A stretch of 64,000 bases of DNA. Source: Aneurinibacillus sp. Ricciae_BoGa-3 (GTDB lineage Bacteria > Bacillota > Bacilli > Aneurinibacillales > Aneurinibacillaceae). Shown one piece after another: positions 18,737 through 28,142 of this stretch (positions within the stretch are counted from its first letter, which is position 1; each line of letters begins with the position of its first letter). The notes under the pieces are model-generated. The model was given only the letters and a program-made list of their open reading frames with translations. It ran no database searches and was not told the origin of the DNA. The stretch covers positions 4,523,501 through 4,587,500 of the forward strand of contig NZ_CP116887.1 in NCBI RefSeq assembly GCF_028421645.1, in the 5' to 3' direction. Position numbers and translations under genes: made by a program.

Positions 18737-19986
18737 TGTTTTATAGCTTCCTTCTTATCGATTACAACCGCTTTTGGCGTGTTATCGAGTTTATCTTTGT
18801 TTACCTGTACATAGACCTGTGTCGGCATGCCATATAGCTTAATAAAACCAAGCGCCGCATTGTGATCAAATGTATCTTCCTTACCGTATGTGGCCAGCTT
18901 CTCATCATACAGGGATGATTCTGATTTTCTGCCTACCACGATAGCGTGTCCTTTGAATAGTTTCACGCGAATGGTTCCAGTAACAAAACGCTGGGTTTCT
19001 TCGACAAAAGCTTTCAGTGCATCCATAATAGGAGAGAACCAGAGTCCTTCATAGATGGCCTGCGCTACTTTAAGTTCGATAACAGGCTTAAACTGAGCCA
19101 CTTCGCGCGGCTGTGTCAGGAATTCCAATTCACGGTGTGCCAGAATGAGTGTCATAGCACCCGGCGCTTCATAAACTTCACGGGATTTGATGCCTACCAG
19201 GCGGTTTTCCACATGGTCAATGCGGCCCACACCGTGTTTACCTGCTACTTTATTCAGCTCAAGAATCAGTTCGCTAAGCGGAAGCTGTTTTCCGTTTACA
19301 GCAACCGGTTTTCCCTGGACAAATTCAATTTCAATCTCTTCCGGTGTATCCGGCGTATCTTCGAGATGAGCGGTTAAATCATAGGCACCTTTTGGAGGCT
19401 CGTTCCATGGGTTTTCGAGCTCTCCGCATTCGCAGGCCCGTCCCCACAAGTTCTGGTCAATACTGAACGGATTATCCAGGTCTATCGGAATCGGAATATT
19501 GTGTTCAATGGCATACTCGATTTCTTCATCCCGGCTCATGCCCCATTCACGTACAGGCGCCACAATTTTTAAATCCGGGTTCAATGCGCCAATCGACACA
19601 TCAAAGCGCACCTGATCATTTCCTTTTCCCGTACAGCCGTGTGCGATAGCCACCGCGCTTTCTTCAGCCGCAATATCGACCAGAACTTTTGAGATCAGCG
19701 GGCGGGACAGCGCCGATACAACCGGATATTTCCCTTCATACATCGCATTGGCTTTCAATGCAGGCAGAACAAACTCGTTTGCAAAAAGCTCTTTTGCATC
19801 GACTACATAGGATTTAATAGCGCCAACCTGCAGCGCTTTGTCACGCACAAAGTCAAGGTCTTTTCCTTCCCCTACATCAAGCGCTACCGCGATTACATCG
19901 TAATTATATTTCTCCTGCAGCCATTTAATAGCAACAGAAGTATCCAATCCACCAGAATATGCTAGGACGATTTTATCTTTCGCCAT
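18733..19986 (-). CDS. argG: argininosuccinate synthase
   Basis: Joins citrulline and aspartate using ATP to give argininosuccinate. The 417-residue product opens with the N-type ATP pyrophosphatase P-loop [11 protein letters not shown]. It also has the family blocks [17 protein letters not shown] and [20 protein letters not shown]. It is the first gene of argG-argH. The upstream region holds a sigma-A promoter overlapped by ARG-box-like palindromes, so repression by ArgR/AhrC with arginine is expected. Confidence 0.97.
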   Translation of the reverse strand: MAKDKIVLAYSGGLDTSVAIKWLQEKYNYDVIAVALDVGEGKDLDFVRDKALQVGAIKSYVVDAKELFANEFVLPALKANAMYEGKYPVVSALSRPLISKVLVDIAAEESAVAIAHGCTGKGNDQVRFDVSIGALNPDLKIVAPVREWGMSRDEEIEYAIEHNIPIPIDLDNPFSIDQNLWGRACECGELENPWNEPPKGAYDLTAHLEDTPDTPEEIEIEFVQGKPVAVNGKQLPLSELILELNKVAGKHGVGRIDHVENRLVGIKSREVYEAPGAMTLILAHRELEFLTQPREVAQFKPVIELKVAQAIYEGLWFSPIMDALKAFVEETQRFVTGTIRVKLFKGHAIVVGRKSESSLYDEKLATYGKEDTFDHNAALGFIKLYGMPTQVYVQVNKDKLDNTPKAVVIDKKEAIKQ

Positions 19987-20026
19987 TGTTTACACCCTTC
20001 CCCTCGCAAATGCGTTTGTATCGTTA

Positions 20027-20061
20027 TGCAATATTATGCATCTTTATTTATAAAAATGCAA
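20027..20061 (-). promoter_or_regulatory. argGH promoter with overlapping ARG boxes
   Basis: TTGCAT (20056-20061), 17-base spacer, CATAAT (20033-20038) on the minus strand. Two ARG-box-like 14-mers overlap it: TAAATAAAGATGCA (20037-20050) and TGCATAATATTGCA (20027-20040). They match the TGAAT-N4-ATTCA pattern only partly, but their overlap with the -10 region suits ArgR repression. Confidence 0.6.
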
Positions 20062-20126
20062 TACCGTTTTTGTCATTTACCAATAGTCGCGCAATTCAGA
20101 TGAATAATCGTCTATGAGACCGCATA

Positions 20127-21551
20127 TTAAAGAGAAAGTTCCAGCCGAAACACCGTGCCTGATTCTGATGTATGAAGCAGTTGCAGGTCTCCTCCTAACG
20201 CGCGGGCGAGCAGGCGGCTCAAAGGAAGGCCAAGGCCGAGGCCGTGGGTTTTTGCCCGTTCTTTCTTTCCACGGTAATACCGTTCAAAAATATAGGATTG
20301 CTGGTTTTCCGGAATGCCTTTGCCATCATCCTGCACATCTATAAAGATCTTGTTCTGTTCTTCCCGGGGGGTGAGGGTGATCGTAATGTTGTTCGCTCCT
20401 GCTTCCCGGCTGTTTGTAAGCAGGTTCATAAGAATCTGCCGCAGTTTATCAGCATCGCCCAGTACCCAGATCTCCCCCTCTTCCAAGCGCAAATGCATGT
20501 TAAGGGCAAGGCCCAAAAATTCATCCAGCGATTTTATCTGCGAAATAATGCCTTTGATAATTCTGGTTAGTTCCACAGGCTGTCGTTCTACCTGCACAGC
20601 CCCCGCCTCAAGCGAAGAAAAGGAAAGTAAATCTTCTACCATACCCTGCAGCCGAACCGCTTCCCCCAGCGAAATTTCGAGAAATTCAGCCGCTTCTTCC
20701 CCTGTTACCACGCGCCCCTGCACCGCCTGTATCATTCCCCGGATTGAAGTGATCGGCGTGCGAAGTTCGTGGGAAACGCCCGCCAGCAGATCAATGCGAA
20801 GCCTCTCAAGCTGTTCTAAGCGCGAAGCCATATAGGCGAATGAAATCACAAGCTGACGCAGCTCCTCTTCCTTCATATTTTCATCAGGGAGCACGGGATG
20901 GTATTGCCCTTCTGCAACTTCCCTGGCTGCCTCTGCAAGCTCCCGCAGCGGTTGGGTTAACCGGCGGGATAAGAAGTAGATTACCAGCCAGCCTACAAGC
21001 CCGATTCCAGCTGTAAAAATACCGAGTAATGTGAACTGGCGCTGCATCTCCTGCAGCGTCCCTTTAGCGGGAGCGCTCAGGTACAAAACTTTCGTGATCT
21101 GCTGATTTTCAAATATGGGAACACCGACCCGCTGCCAGTTCTGCCCGTTAATCTGCGTCACTTCCCTTGTAACCTGTCCTGCCAGTACTTCCTGGTAGGT
21201 TGGCGGAACCTTCAGCAGATCAGGCGGAACTGGCTGGATGCCAATCGCAATGTCCACGTTTCCAGAAGCGTTGACAACCTGGCAGATAAACTGACGTGAC
21301 CGTATCGCTTGTAGTGAGTGATACAGATTAATGGGGATGGACTTATCCTCTTCTGCAAGCCTCTGGTACGTCTCGGAGATTTGTTCGGCCCGCACCGTAA
21401 GCAGCTGGTAGCTTTGTTCATAAACATTGGACCTAACCCAAATGCCCAGCAGCAAAGCAATCACAAAAAGCCCGGAGATAAGCATGAGCAGATAGCGGCC
21501 TGTCCAAACACGAAGCAGCGGGTACGATTCGGTTTTCTTTTTACGTAACAC
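20127..21551 (-). CDS. sensor histidine kinase, HAMP type
   Basis: A membrane sensor kinase of 474 residues. TM1 is at about 18-38, with an extracytoplasmic sensor region of roughly 130 residues, TM2 near 172-195 and a HAMP linker. The H-box GVSHELRTPITS holds the phosphorylated histidine, followed by N-box, G1 DDGKGIP and G2 GLGLGLPLS. The start is GTG 21551, which overlaps the regulator gene by 11 bases and has GGGG ten bases upstream. The pair is cotranscribed with the response regulator. The stimulus is unknown; the adjacent secreted coiled-coil protein hints at envelope sensing. Confidence 0.9.
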   Translation of the reverse strand: MLRKKKTESYPLLRVWTGRYLLMLISGLFVIALLLGIWVRSNVYEQSYQLLTVRAEQISETYQRLAEEDKSIPINLYHSLQAIRSRQFICQVVNASGNVDIAIGIQPVPPDLLKVPPTYQEVLAGQVTREVTQINGQNWQRVGVPIFENQQITKVLYLSAPAKGTLQEMQRQFTLLGIFTAGIGLVGWLVIYFLSRRLTQPLRELAEAAREVAEGQYHPVLPDENMKEEELRQLVISFAYMASRLEQLERLRIDLLAGVSHELRTPITSIRGMIQAVQGRVVTGEEAAEFLEISLGEAVRLQGMVEDLLSFSSLEAGAVQVERQPVELTRIIKGIISQIKSLDEFLGLALNMHLRLEEGEIWVLGDADKLRQILMNLLTNSREAGANNITITLTPREEQNKIFIDVQDDGKGIPENQQSYIFERYYRGKKERAKTHGLGLGLPLSRLLARALGGDLQLLHTSESGTVFRLELSL

Positions 21552-22218
21552 GCAGCATATACCCCATTCCCCGGATTGTAACGATTTCACCCTCGGATGA
21601 AGGCCATTCCTGCAGAGACTTGCGGAGGCGTTTCACCGCCACATCTACTGCCCGATCGCCCCCGTCATAGTCCATTCCCCACACGTGGTCCAGCAGCTGA
21701 TCCCTGCTGAAGCACTGGTTTGGATTGCGCGCCAGAAAAGCAAGCAGATCCCAGTCGCGCGGCGTTAACTGGATATAATTCCCCCCACACGTTACCTGTC
21801 TTGCCGTAAAATCAAGCACAAGCCTGCCAAACTGGACCTGTTCCGCTTCTATAAGATGGGCAGGCCGCCGTAATACAGCCTGTACCCGTGCAACCATCTC
21901 ATCCGGGTCGAACGGTTTCGGCATGTAATCGTCCGCCCCCTGTTTGAATCCGTATAACCTGTCCTGCACTTCGCCCCTGGCTGTAATGACAATCACCGGA
22001 CAACTGCTGTTCTGGCGGATCGCCCGAAGCACTTCCCACCCATCCATGTCAGGCAGCATCAGGTCGAGCAGTACGAGATCGGGTTTATAGGAAGAAAAAG
22101 AAGCAACCGCTTCTTCACCTGTTGAAGCATGACACACCTCATAATCAGCCTTTTTCAAATAGGCCATTACGAGGCGCGCAATTGGAAATTCGTCTTCCAC
22201 AATCAGAATACGCTGCAT
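21541..22218 (-). CDS. OmpR/PhoB-family response regulator
   Basis: A 225-residue DNA-binding regulator. The receiver domain (residues 1-115) has the acidic pocket ED, phospho-acceptor Asp in LVLLDLMLPD (about residue 53), a Thr in VIVITARG and Lys in MPKPFDPDE. A winged-helix output domain follows (about 128-223; TPRDWDLLAFLARNPNQ, DVAVKRLRKSL, VTIRGMGYML). It is followed by, and overlaps, its kinase gene. It is upstream of the kinase and downstream of the coiled-coil secreted protein, which has its own terminator. Confidence 0.93.
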   Translation of the reverse strand: MQRILIVEDEFPIARLVMAYLKKADYEVCHASTGEEAVASFSSYKPDLVLLDLMLPDMDGWEVLRAIRQNSSCPVIVITARGEVQDRLYGFKQGADDYMPKPFDPDEMVARVQAVLRRPAHLIEAEQVQFGRLVLDFTARQVTCGGNYIQLTPRDWDLLAFLARNPNQCFSRDQLLDHVWGMDYDGGDRAVDVAVKRLRKSLQEWPSSEGEIVTIRGMGYMLRVT

Positions 22219-22369
22219 CGTTTAGGCTCCTTTGACTTTTTATTCGCATCTATGTTTTAACTAATCATAGTAGAAAATTCGGCCAACGCCAAGCCTTTGC
22301 ACAGGACTGCGGTCCCCATGTAAGAGGTGAACACTGTTACGGTTAAAGTGATATCAATCCCTGTTCATA

Positions 22370-22399
22370 AATAAATCCCCGGCTAAGATAGCCGGGGGC
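22370..22399 (-). terminator. terminator after the secreted coiled-coil gene
   Basis: CCCCGGCTA-TCT-TAGCCGGGG followed by ATTTATTT on the minus strand. Confidence 0.85.
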
Positions 22400-22441
22400 A
22401 GGAAACAACGTTTAAGCTTTGAATTTGGTGAGCAGTTGAAG

Positions 22442-23242
22442 TCAGGCGGTCGGCGTTGTCGCCTGAAGGGCAGTGTTGGCCTTTTGAGCAAAATTAAGGA
22501 GAACCTGCTTCTGTGCAATCGTCTGCTGCTCCAACGTGATAAGCTCGTTTAGGGCTTGTGTGGCACCATTTACGTCTTTGTTCTTCTTTGCTGTGCGCAG
22601 AGATTGAAGCTGTGCTTTCATGCTCTGATTTAGCGTTTTAAGCTGGCTGCGTGCGTTTTTAGACTGGGCATATAAATCTTGCAGCGGCTGTAGCGTAGAT
22701 TTTACGCCGGCCTTCTGTGAGGCTACTGTACCGCGAAGCTCTTTTAGCTTATCAAAATCCGCTTGGTGTGATGCCTGAATTGATTTTAATTGTGCCATAT
22801 CAGCTGTTAGTTTATCTTTAGCAGCTTGAACTCCAGCTGTATCTTTATTCGCTTTAGCTGTTTTCAGTGCTGCTTTTTCGGCTTTGATATCCGCTGCGAT
22901 CGGCTGGATCTGTTCTTTTACCGCCTTTATTTGTGGTGCAAGGGACTTCATTTCCGCCTGTTTAGCCGAGTCAATTTGTCCGCGTACGGCCTTAACGGCT
23001 GCTTTGTTTTTACTCCACAGTTCTTTTAGCTGGGCATTTATCTGCTTTTCTTGCTGGCGGAGTCCCTTTAAGGAGTCTTGAAGGTTCTGAACAGCCTGCA
23101 TCTGCGGATTCAATGCCTTATGGACATTCTGCACGGCTGCAGATGCCTGTTGGGCCGATGATGGCGATGTTGCCGCGAACGCCGAAACAGACATCATTGA
23201 AAGAGAAGCGGCAACCGCCAGTACTGTCAATTTCTTTTTCAT
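22442..23242 (-). CDS. secreted alpha-helical coiled-coil protein, function unknown
   Basis: A 266-residue exported protein. The signal peptide MKKKLTVLAVAASLSMMSVS ends at AFA-A, and the rest is almost wholly helical, rich in Q, K and A, with repeated LKxLxQQxKxIxAQ heptads and no Cys. ATG 23242 has a strong GGAGG eight bases before it. It has its own terminator and lies 223 bases upstream of the two-component genes on the same strand. The composition recalls periplasmic Spy/CpxP-like chaperones, but no LTxxQ signature is evident, so a functional name is not justified. It is a possible target or accessory of the neighbouring kinase. Confidence 0.75.
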   Translation of the reverse strand: MKKKLTVLAVAASLSMMSVSAFAATSPSSAQQASAAVQNVHKALNPQMQAVQNLQDSLKGLRQQEKQINAQLKELWSKNKAAVKAVRGQIDSAKQAEMKSLAPQIKAVKEQIQPIAADIKAEKAALKTAKANKDTAGVQAAKDKLTADMAQLKSIQASHQADFDKLKELRGTVASQKAGVKSTLQPLQDLYAQSKNARSQLKTLNQSMKAQLQSLRTAKKNKDVNGATQALNELITLEQQTIAQKQVLLNFAQKANTALQATTPTA

Positions 23243-23439
23243 AACCACTACCTCCTGTAACGTAGGTCCTTATGTAAGGATATTGTTATAATAATCGTGT
23301 ATCATGTCAGGAATATGTCGAGAGCCCGGTCTAATAGCACAAAAATTTTTTTGAGGGATCACCTATCCCAAAATCAATAAAACGATCCGAAAACTATAGT
23401 ATACAGCCCTACATCTGTGAATAAAGAAGGGACGAGACG

Positions 23440-23895
23440 ATGAAGACGTTTGAACAGGTTTGGAGAGAGGTAGTAAATCGCCTTCGCACCAAATTATCCC
23501 GCCCCAGTTTTGATGCCTGGATTAAAGAGCTTTCCATTCAATCCATTGATCGGGATAAAATTATTATAGGCGTAGAAAATGAATTCACACGCCAGTGGGT
23601 AGAAACCCGCCTAAAAGAACTGCTGCAAGATACATTGTATGAGGTATCCGGCCAGCGGTACAGCCTATCATTCGCAGTTCGGGTTAATGATTATGTCCGG
23701 TACAGCATGGAAACGGTTCCCCCAAAAGTGGATCCCCGCGAAGCAGAAGAAAAGAACAACCAGGAGCTTCTGCATGACATTCTGAATGAATTGAGATTGC
23801 TAAACCACCGCATGGACCGTTTTGAAGTTGAATTGCGGGAAATAAAAACAGAAGTTAAGAAAGCGGAAACGAAAAAAATACCACGTCCGCGGTAA
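23440..23895 (+). CDS. free-standing DnaA domain I-like protein with coiled-coil tail
   Basis: A 151-residue cytoplasmic protein. Residues 1-80 (FEQVWREVVNRLRTKLSRPS, FDAWIKELSIQSID, NEFTRQWVETRLKELLQDTL) follow the DnaA N-terminal domain pattern: L-kkkLsrpsFdtWlkpl...a.neFardWle. The AAA+ and helix-turn-helix parts of DnaA are absent. Residues 95-150 are a charged coiled coil ending in KKAETKKIPRPR. In DnaA, domain I binds the helicase and regulators such as SirA. This protein could therefore compete with or adapt such contacts. The start is ATG 23440 with AGAAGGGACGAG upstream. It is monocistronic, sharing a terminator with argF. Confidence 0.65.
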   Translation: MKTFEQVWREVVNRLRTKLSRPSFDAWIKELSIQSIDRDKIIIGVENEFTRQWVETRLKELLQDTLYEVSGQRYSLSFAVRVNDYVRYSMETVPPKVDPREAEEKNNQELLHDILNELRLLNHRMDRFEVELREIKTEVKKAETKKIPRPR

Positions 23896-23904
23896 CGTAC
23901 GCTG

Positions 23905-23956
23905 CAAAAAAATGCGAAAGAGCCCAAGGTTGATCCGGGGCTCTTTCGCATTTTTA
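23905..23956. terminator. bidirectional terminator between the DnaA-like gene and argF
   Basis: AAATGCGAAAGAGCCC pairs with GGGGCTCTTTCGCATTT, with A-rich and T-rich flanks. It serves the plus-strand DnaA-like gene and the minus-strand arginine operon. Confidence 0.9.
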
Positions 23957-23961
23957 ATCGA

Positions 23962-24903
23962 TTATGCCATAGTCGCTACTAAAATCGCCTTCTGTGCATG
24001 CAGACGGTTCTCGGCCTCATCAAACACGACGGAGTTTGGACCGTCGATCACATCAGCGGACACTTCCTCCCCGCGGTGGGCGGGCAGGCAGTGGAAGAAC
24101 AGGTAATCCGGTTTCGCCACCCGGGCCAGCTCCGCATTAACCTGGAATCCCGCAAACTTTTGAATGCGCTCCTGCTGTTCCGCCTCCTGGCCCATGCTTG
24201 CCCATACGTCTGTATAAATAATATCCGCATTGGCTGCCGCTTCCAGCGGGTCTGTTGTAACAAGTACCTGGCTGCCGCTCTGCGCAGCAAACGAACGCGT
24301 CTGATCGGTCACACCCTTATCAGGAAGATAGCCTTCCGGTGCCGCTACCGCCACATTCATGCCGACTTTTGCAGCTCCAATCATGAGCGAATGGGCCATA
24401 TTGTTTCCGTCCCCGATATAAGCTAATTTTAGTCCTTCCAGCTTCCCTTTGTGCTCGATTATCGTCTGGAAGTCAGCCATTACCTGGCAGGGGTGCTGTA
24501 GATCGGTGAGGCCGTTAATTATCGGAATATCCGCATATTCGGCCAGCTGCTGCACCAATTCATGGGAAAACGTCCGAATCATAATGCCATCCAGGTAGCG
24601 CGACAGAACACGCGCTGTGTCCGGAATCGGTTCCCCACGCCCAATCTGCAGATCCCTGCCGCTCAGGAATAACGCTGATCCGCCAAGCTGGAACATTCCT
24701 ACCTCGAATGATACCCGCGTGCGGGTTGAGGACTTCTCAAAAATCATCCCGAGCGTTTTGCCCGCAAGCAGAGGATGGGAAATTCCATTCTTCTGCTCAT
24801 GCTTTAATTTAGCGGCCAGGTCAAGCAAATAGTAGATTTCTTCCTTTGTATAATCAGAGAGACAAAGAAAGTCTCTCCCCTTTAATTGTTGTGTTGCGAT
24901 CAT
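23962..24903 (-). CDS. argF: ornithine carbamoyltransferase
   Basis: Forms citrulline from ornithine and carbamoyl phosphate. The 313 residues have the carbamoyl phosphate motif FEKSSTRTRVSFE (the STRT loop), the HPCQ motif (LQHPCQVMADF) and the ornithine-side motif FFHCLPAHRG. ATG 24903 overlaps the carB stop by 4 bases, making this the last gene of argC-argB-argD-carA-carB-argF. This places carbamoyl phosphate supply directly before its use. Confidence 0.97.
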   Translation of the reverse strand: MIATQQLKGRDFLCLSDYTKEEIYYLLDLAAKLKHEQKNGISHPLLAGKTLGMIFEKSSTRTRVSFEVGMFQLGGSALFLSGRDLQIGRGEPIPDTARVLSRYLDGIMIRTFSHELVQQLAEYADIPIINGLTDLQHPCQVMADFQTIIEHKGKLEGLKLAYIGDGNNMAHSLMIGAAKVGMNVAVAAPEGYLPDKGVTDQTRSFAAQSGSQVLVTTDPLEAAANADIIYTDVWASMGQEAEQQERIQKFAGFQVNAELARVAKPDYLFFHCLPAHRGEEVSADVIDGPNSVVFDEAENRLHAQKAILVATMA

Positions 24904-27900
24904 TGTACAGGCTCCTTTCTTTTCTCCTCCAGCAGATACCGGCCCAAGTCCTGTGCTTCACCTAATTTATGGCCATGAACAGCCAGGTATGAAGCAAACG
25001 TATCAAGGAAGGTAAAACACGTAATATTAAGCGAAAGCGCCAGCTGTCTCAGCGCGAACCCAAGGCGGCCCCGCTTATTTCCGAGTGTTGGTGTATTTAC
25101 AAACGCTTTAACAGGCATCTGCGTGCATAGTTCTTTCACCTGTTCAGGTGTTTCCACAATTTCTTTTACTGGAACATCATGCTGTGCGAGAAAAGCGGCG
25201 GTTCCCGGCGTCGCAAGAATCGACAGATTTAATTCTTTCAGCTTAGGAAGATATGGGATGAAAGCCTGTTTATCCGGATCAGACAGTGAAATAAGGATAG
25301 CGTCCTCCGGTTCGAGCCAATCACAAATTCCTTCCTTCCAGCCGATCGCCTTGGCCACAGCTTCCTCGACTGAGTAAGACAGCCCGATAACTTCACCGGT
25401 CGATTTCATTTCCGGCCCTAGTGCGGGGTCGACCCCGTTTAATTTAATCGTGGAGAAGACTGGCCCTTTTACAGCAAAGAACGGAATGCGCGGCATAAGC
25501 CCCGTTCCGCAGCCGATGTCTGCCAGCTTTTCGCCCAGTTGCACACGCGTCGCCAGCGGCACCATCGGAATGCCGGTCACTTTGCTTACAATCGGTATCG
25601 TACGGGATGCGCGCGGGTTCACCTCCAGCACATAAATCGTACCCTCTGTATCGATAACAAGCTGAATATTAATTAAGCCGCACGCTTGCATCTCAGCTGC
25701 AATGAGCTTCGTATAGCGGGCGATTTCGCCGCACTGTTGTTGCGATAAATTTGGCGTTGGAAAAATCGCCATGCTGTCGCCGGAATGCACGCCGGCCCGC
25801 TCGATATGTTCAAAAATACCTGGGATAAGCACATCCTCGCCGTCACAGACCGCATCGACTTCCACTTCCATTCCGGAAACATATTTATCGATGAGAAGCG
25901 GGAACAGTGCACCGGATGATGTATACCGGTTCCAGTCTGCGAAATACTGATCCAGCTCTTCCGGATTGTTAAGCACTGCCATGCCGCGCCCGCCAATTAC
26001 GTAGGACGGACGAATCAACACCGGATAGCCAATTTCTTCAGCGACAAGGTGGGCTCCCTGCTGGCTGTTCACGCCCTCACCCGGGATATGCGGGATTTCC
26101 AGCTTTCGCAGCATTTCATAGAAACGCTCCCGGTCCTCTACCCTATCAATCGCATCGACGGATGTACCGTATACATGTACGCCGGCTCTGAGAAGCTTAT
26201 CTGCCAGGTTAATGGCTGTCTGGCCGCCGAACTGAACCATCACACCGTCTACTTTTTCCTTTTCTATCACATTTAGCACGTCTTCGAGCGAGAGTGGCTC
26301 GAAATAAAGCTGATCCGCCGTGTTATAATCCGTCGATACGGTCTCCGGATTGTTATTGATGACAACCGCTTTTACATCGTGTTTGCGCAACGCTTTCGCC
26401 GCGTGCACGGAGCAATAGTCAAACTCAATTCCCTGCCCGATACGGATTGGGCCGGAGCCAAGAACGAGAACTTTTTTATCCGCTGTCTCAACAGGCACCT
26501 CGTCCGCACCCTGCCAAGTTGAGAAATAGTATGGCGTCTGTGCGACAAATTCGGCCGCACATGTATCCACCAGCTTGAAAGCCGGCGCCATCCCCCATTC
26601 CTTCAGCCGGGCCCGTACTTCCTCGAAGCTTACCCCGCACAGGCTGGCAATCGTGCTATCCGCAAAGCCGCGCAATTTCGCTTCTTTTAAAAGCTCCCGG
26701 TCTACTCCAGCCCAGCGAACATCCTTCAATTTGTTTTCAATAGCGACAATTCGCTCAAGCGCACGGAGGAAATAGCGATCCACCTGTGTTTTTACGTACA
26801 GGTCATCCACGCTCATGCCGCGGCGGAGCGCTTCAGCAATATAGAAAATACGCTCATCCGTAGCAGCTGTCAGAGCTTCCTCTAGCTCGGCCTCGTCAGC
26901 CTCTTTTACATAGGAAAGTTCAACGTGCTGCACGCCGATTTCAAGGGAGCGAATCCCCTTAAGCAGGGCTCCTTCCAGTGTCCGGTCGATCGACATCACT
27001 TCACCGGTTGCCTTCATCTGCGTCCCAAGCGCACGGTCTGCATGCGGGAATTTATCAAAAGGCCAGCGTGGAATTTTGGCTACGACATAGTCGATGGCCG
27101 GTTCAAAACTAGCGTATGTGTAACCTGTAATCGGGTTGATCACTTCATCGAGGTGGTAACCCAAGGCCAGCTTAGCCGCCGTCCGGGCAATTGGATACCC
27201 TGTCGCCTTGGAAGCCAGCGCGGAGGAACGGCTCACGCGCGGGTTGACTTCGATCAAATAATACTGTTCACTGTTCGGATCAAGGGCAAACTGGATGTTG
27301 CAGCCCCCTACTACGCCAAGTGCGCGAATCACTTTACATGAAACCGAACGGAGCATCTGGTACTGCCTATCCGTCAGCGTCTGGGACGGGGCAAATACAA
27401 TCGAATCACCGGTATGGATTCCTACCGCATCGAAATTTTCCATGTTGCAGACGATTATACAGGTATCATTCGCATCTCGCATCACTTCATATTCAATTTC
27501 TTTCCAGCCCTTTACGCTTCGCTCCACTAATATTTGCTGAATCGGGCTCGCCTGCAGTCCCCGTGCAGCCACCGCTAACAGTTCTTCTTCTGTATCCGCA
27601 ATGCCGCCGCCTGCACCGCCAAGCGTGTACGCCGGCCGGACAATAACCGGATAGCCGATGCGGGAAGCGAAGACCAACGCATCTTCAACCGTCTGTACGG
27701 TTTCGCTCTCCGCTACAGGTTCACCTATCTCCTGCATCACCTGCTTAAACTGCTCCCGGTCTTCGCCTTTCATGATCGTATCAAGCGGGGTACCAAGAAG
27801 CTCTACATTGTATTTCTCCAGGACGCCAGCATCTGACAGTGCCACGGCAAGGTTCAGGCCAGTCTGCCCGCCTAGTGTCGGCAGCACGCCATCCGGGCGT

Positions 27901-28142
27901 TCCCTGGCGATAATTTTTTCTACGGACTCCACTGTCAGGGGCTCCATATAAATCCGGTCCGCCACTTCGTCATCGGTCATAATGGTTGCAGGGTTATTAT
28001 TAACGAGAATAACCTCCACCCCTTCTTCCCGCAGGGCGAGACAGGCCTGCGCGCCCGCGTAATCGAACTCGGCCGCCTGACCAATCACGATGGGGCCGGA
28101 GCCCAGCACCAGAACTTTCTTTATCTCTGTTTTTTTAGGCAT
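24900..28142 (-). CDS. carB: carbamoyl-phosphate synthase large subunit, arginine-linked
   Basis: Makes carbamoyl phosphate from bicarbonate, ammonia (delivered by CarA) and two ATP. The 1080 residues contain two homologous halves, each opening with KKVLVLGSGPI-IGQ-EFDY (residues about 8 and 556) and carrying an ATP-grasp fold. A C-terminal MGS-like allosteric domain follows (from about 940). Length is nearer the general CarB than the shorter arginine-specific form of Bacillus subtilis. Its start overlaps carA by 8 bases and its stop overlaps argF by 4. The operon setting indicates the arginine pathway. Confidence 0.96.
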   Translation of the reverse strand: MPKKTEIKKVLVLGSGPIVIGQAAEFDYAGAQACLALREEGVEVILVNNNPATIMTDDEVADRIYMEPLTVESVEKIIARERPDGVLPTLGGQTGLNLAVALSDAGVLEKYNVELLGTPLDTIMKGEDREQFKQVMQEIGEPVAESETVQTVEDALVFASRIGYPVIVRPAYTLGGAGGGIADTEEELLAVAARGLQASPIQQILVERSVKGWKEIEYEVMRDANDTCIIVCNMENFDAVGIHTGDSIVFAPSQTLTDRQYQMLRSVSCKVIRALGVVGGCNIQFALDPNSEQYYLIEVNPRVSRSSALASKATGYPIARTAAKLALGYHLDEVINPITGYTYASFEPAIDYVVAKIPRWPFDKFPHADRALGTQMKATGEVMSIDRTLEGALLKGIRSLEIGVQHVELSYVKEADEAELEEALTAATDERIFYIAEALRRGMSVDDLYVKTQVDRYFLRALERIVAIENKLKDVRWAGVDRELLKEAKLRGFADSTIASLCGVSFEEVRARLKEWGMAPAFKLVDTCAAEFVAQTPYYFSTWQGADEVPVETADKKVLVLGSGPIRIGQGIEFDYCSVHAAKALRKHDVKAVVINNNPETVSTDYNTADQLYFEPLSLEDVLNVIEKEKVDGVMVQFGGQTAINLADKLLRAGVHVYGTSVDAIDRVEDRERFYEMLRKLEIPHIPGEGVNSQQGAHLVAEEIGYPVLIRPSYVIGGRGMAVLNNPEELDQYFADWNRYTSSGALFPLLIDKYVSGMEVEVDAVCDGEDVLIPGIFEHIERAGVHSGDSMAIFPTPNLSQQQCGEIARYTKLIAAEMQACGLINIQLVIDTEGTIYVLEVNPRASRTIPIVSKVTGIPMVPLATRVQLGEKLADIGCGTGLMPRIPFFAVKGPVFSTIKLNGVDPALGPEMKSTGEVIGLSYSVEEAVAKAIGWKEGICDWLEPEDAILISLSDPDKQAFIPYLPKLKELNLSILATPGTAAFLAQHDVPVKEIVETPEQVKELCTQMPVKAFVNTPTLGNKRGRLGFALRQLALSLNITCFTFLDTFASYLAVHGHKLGEAQDLGRYLLEEKRKEPVQ

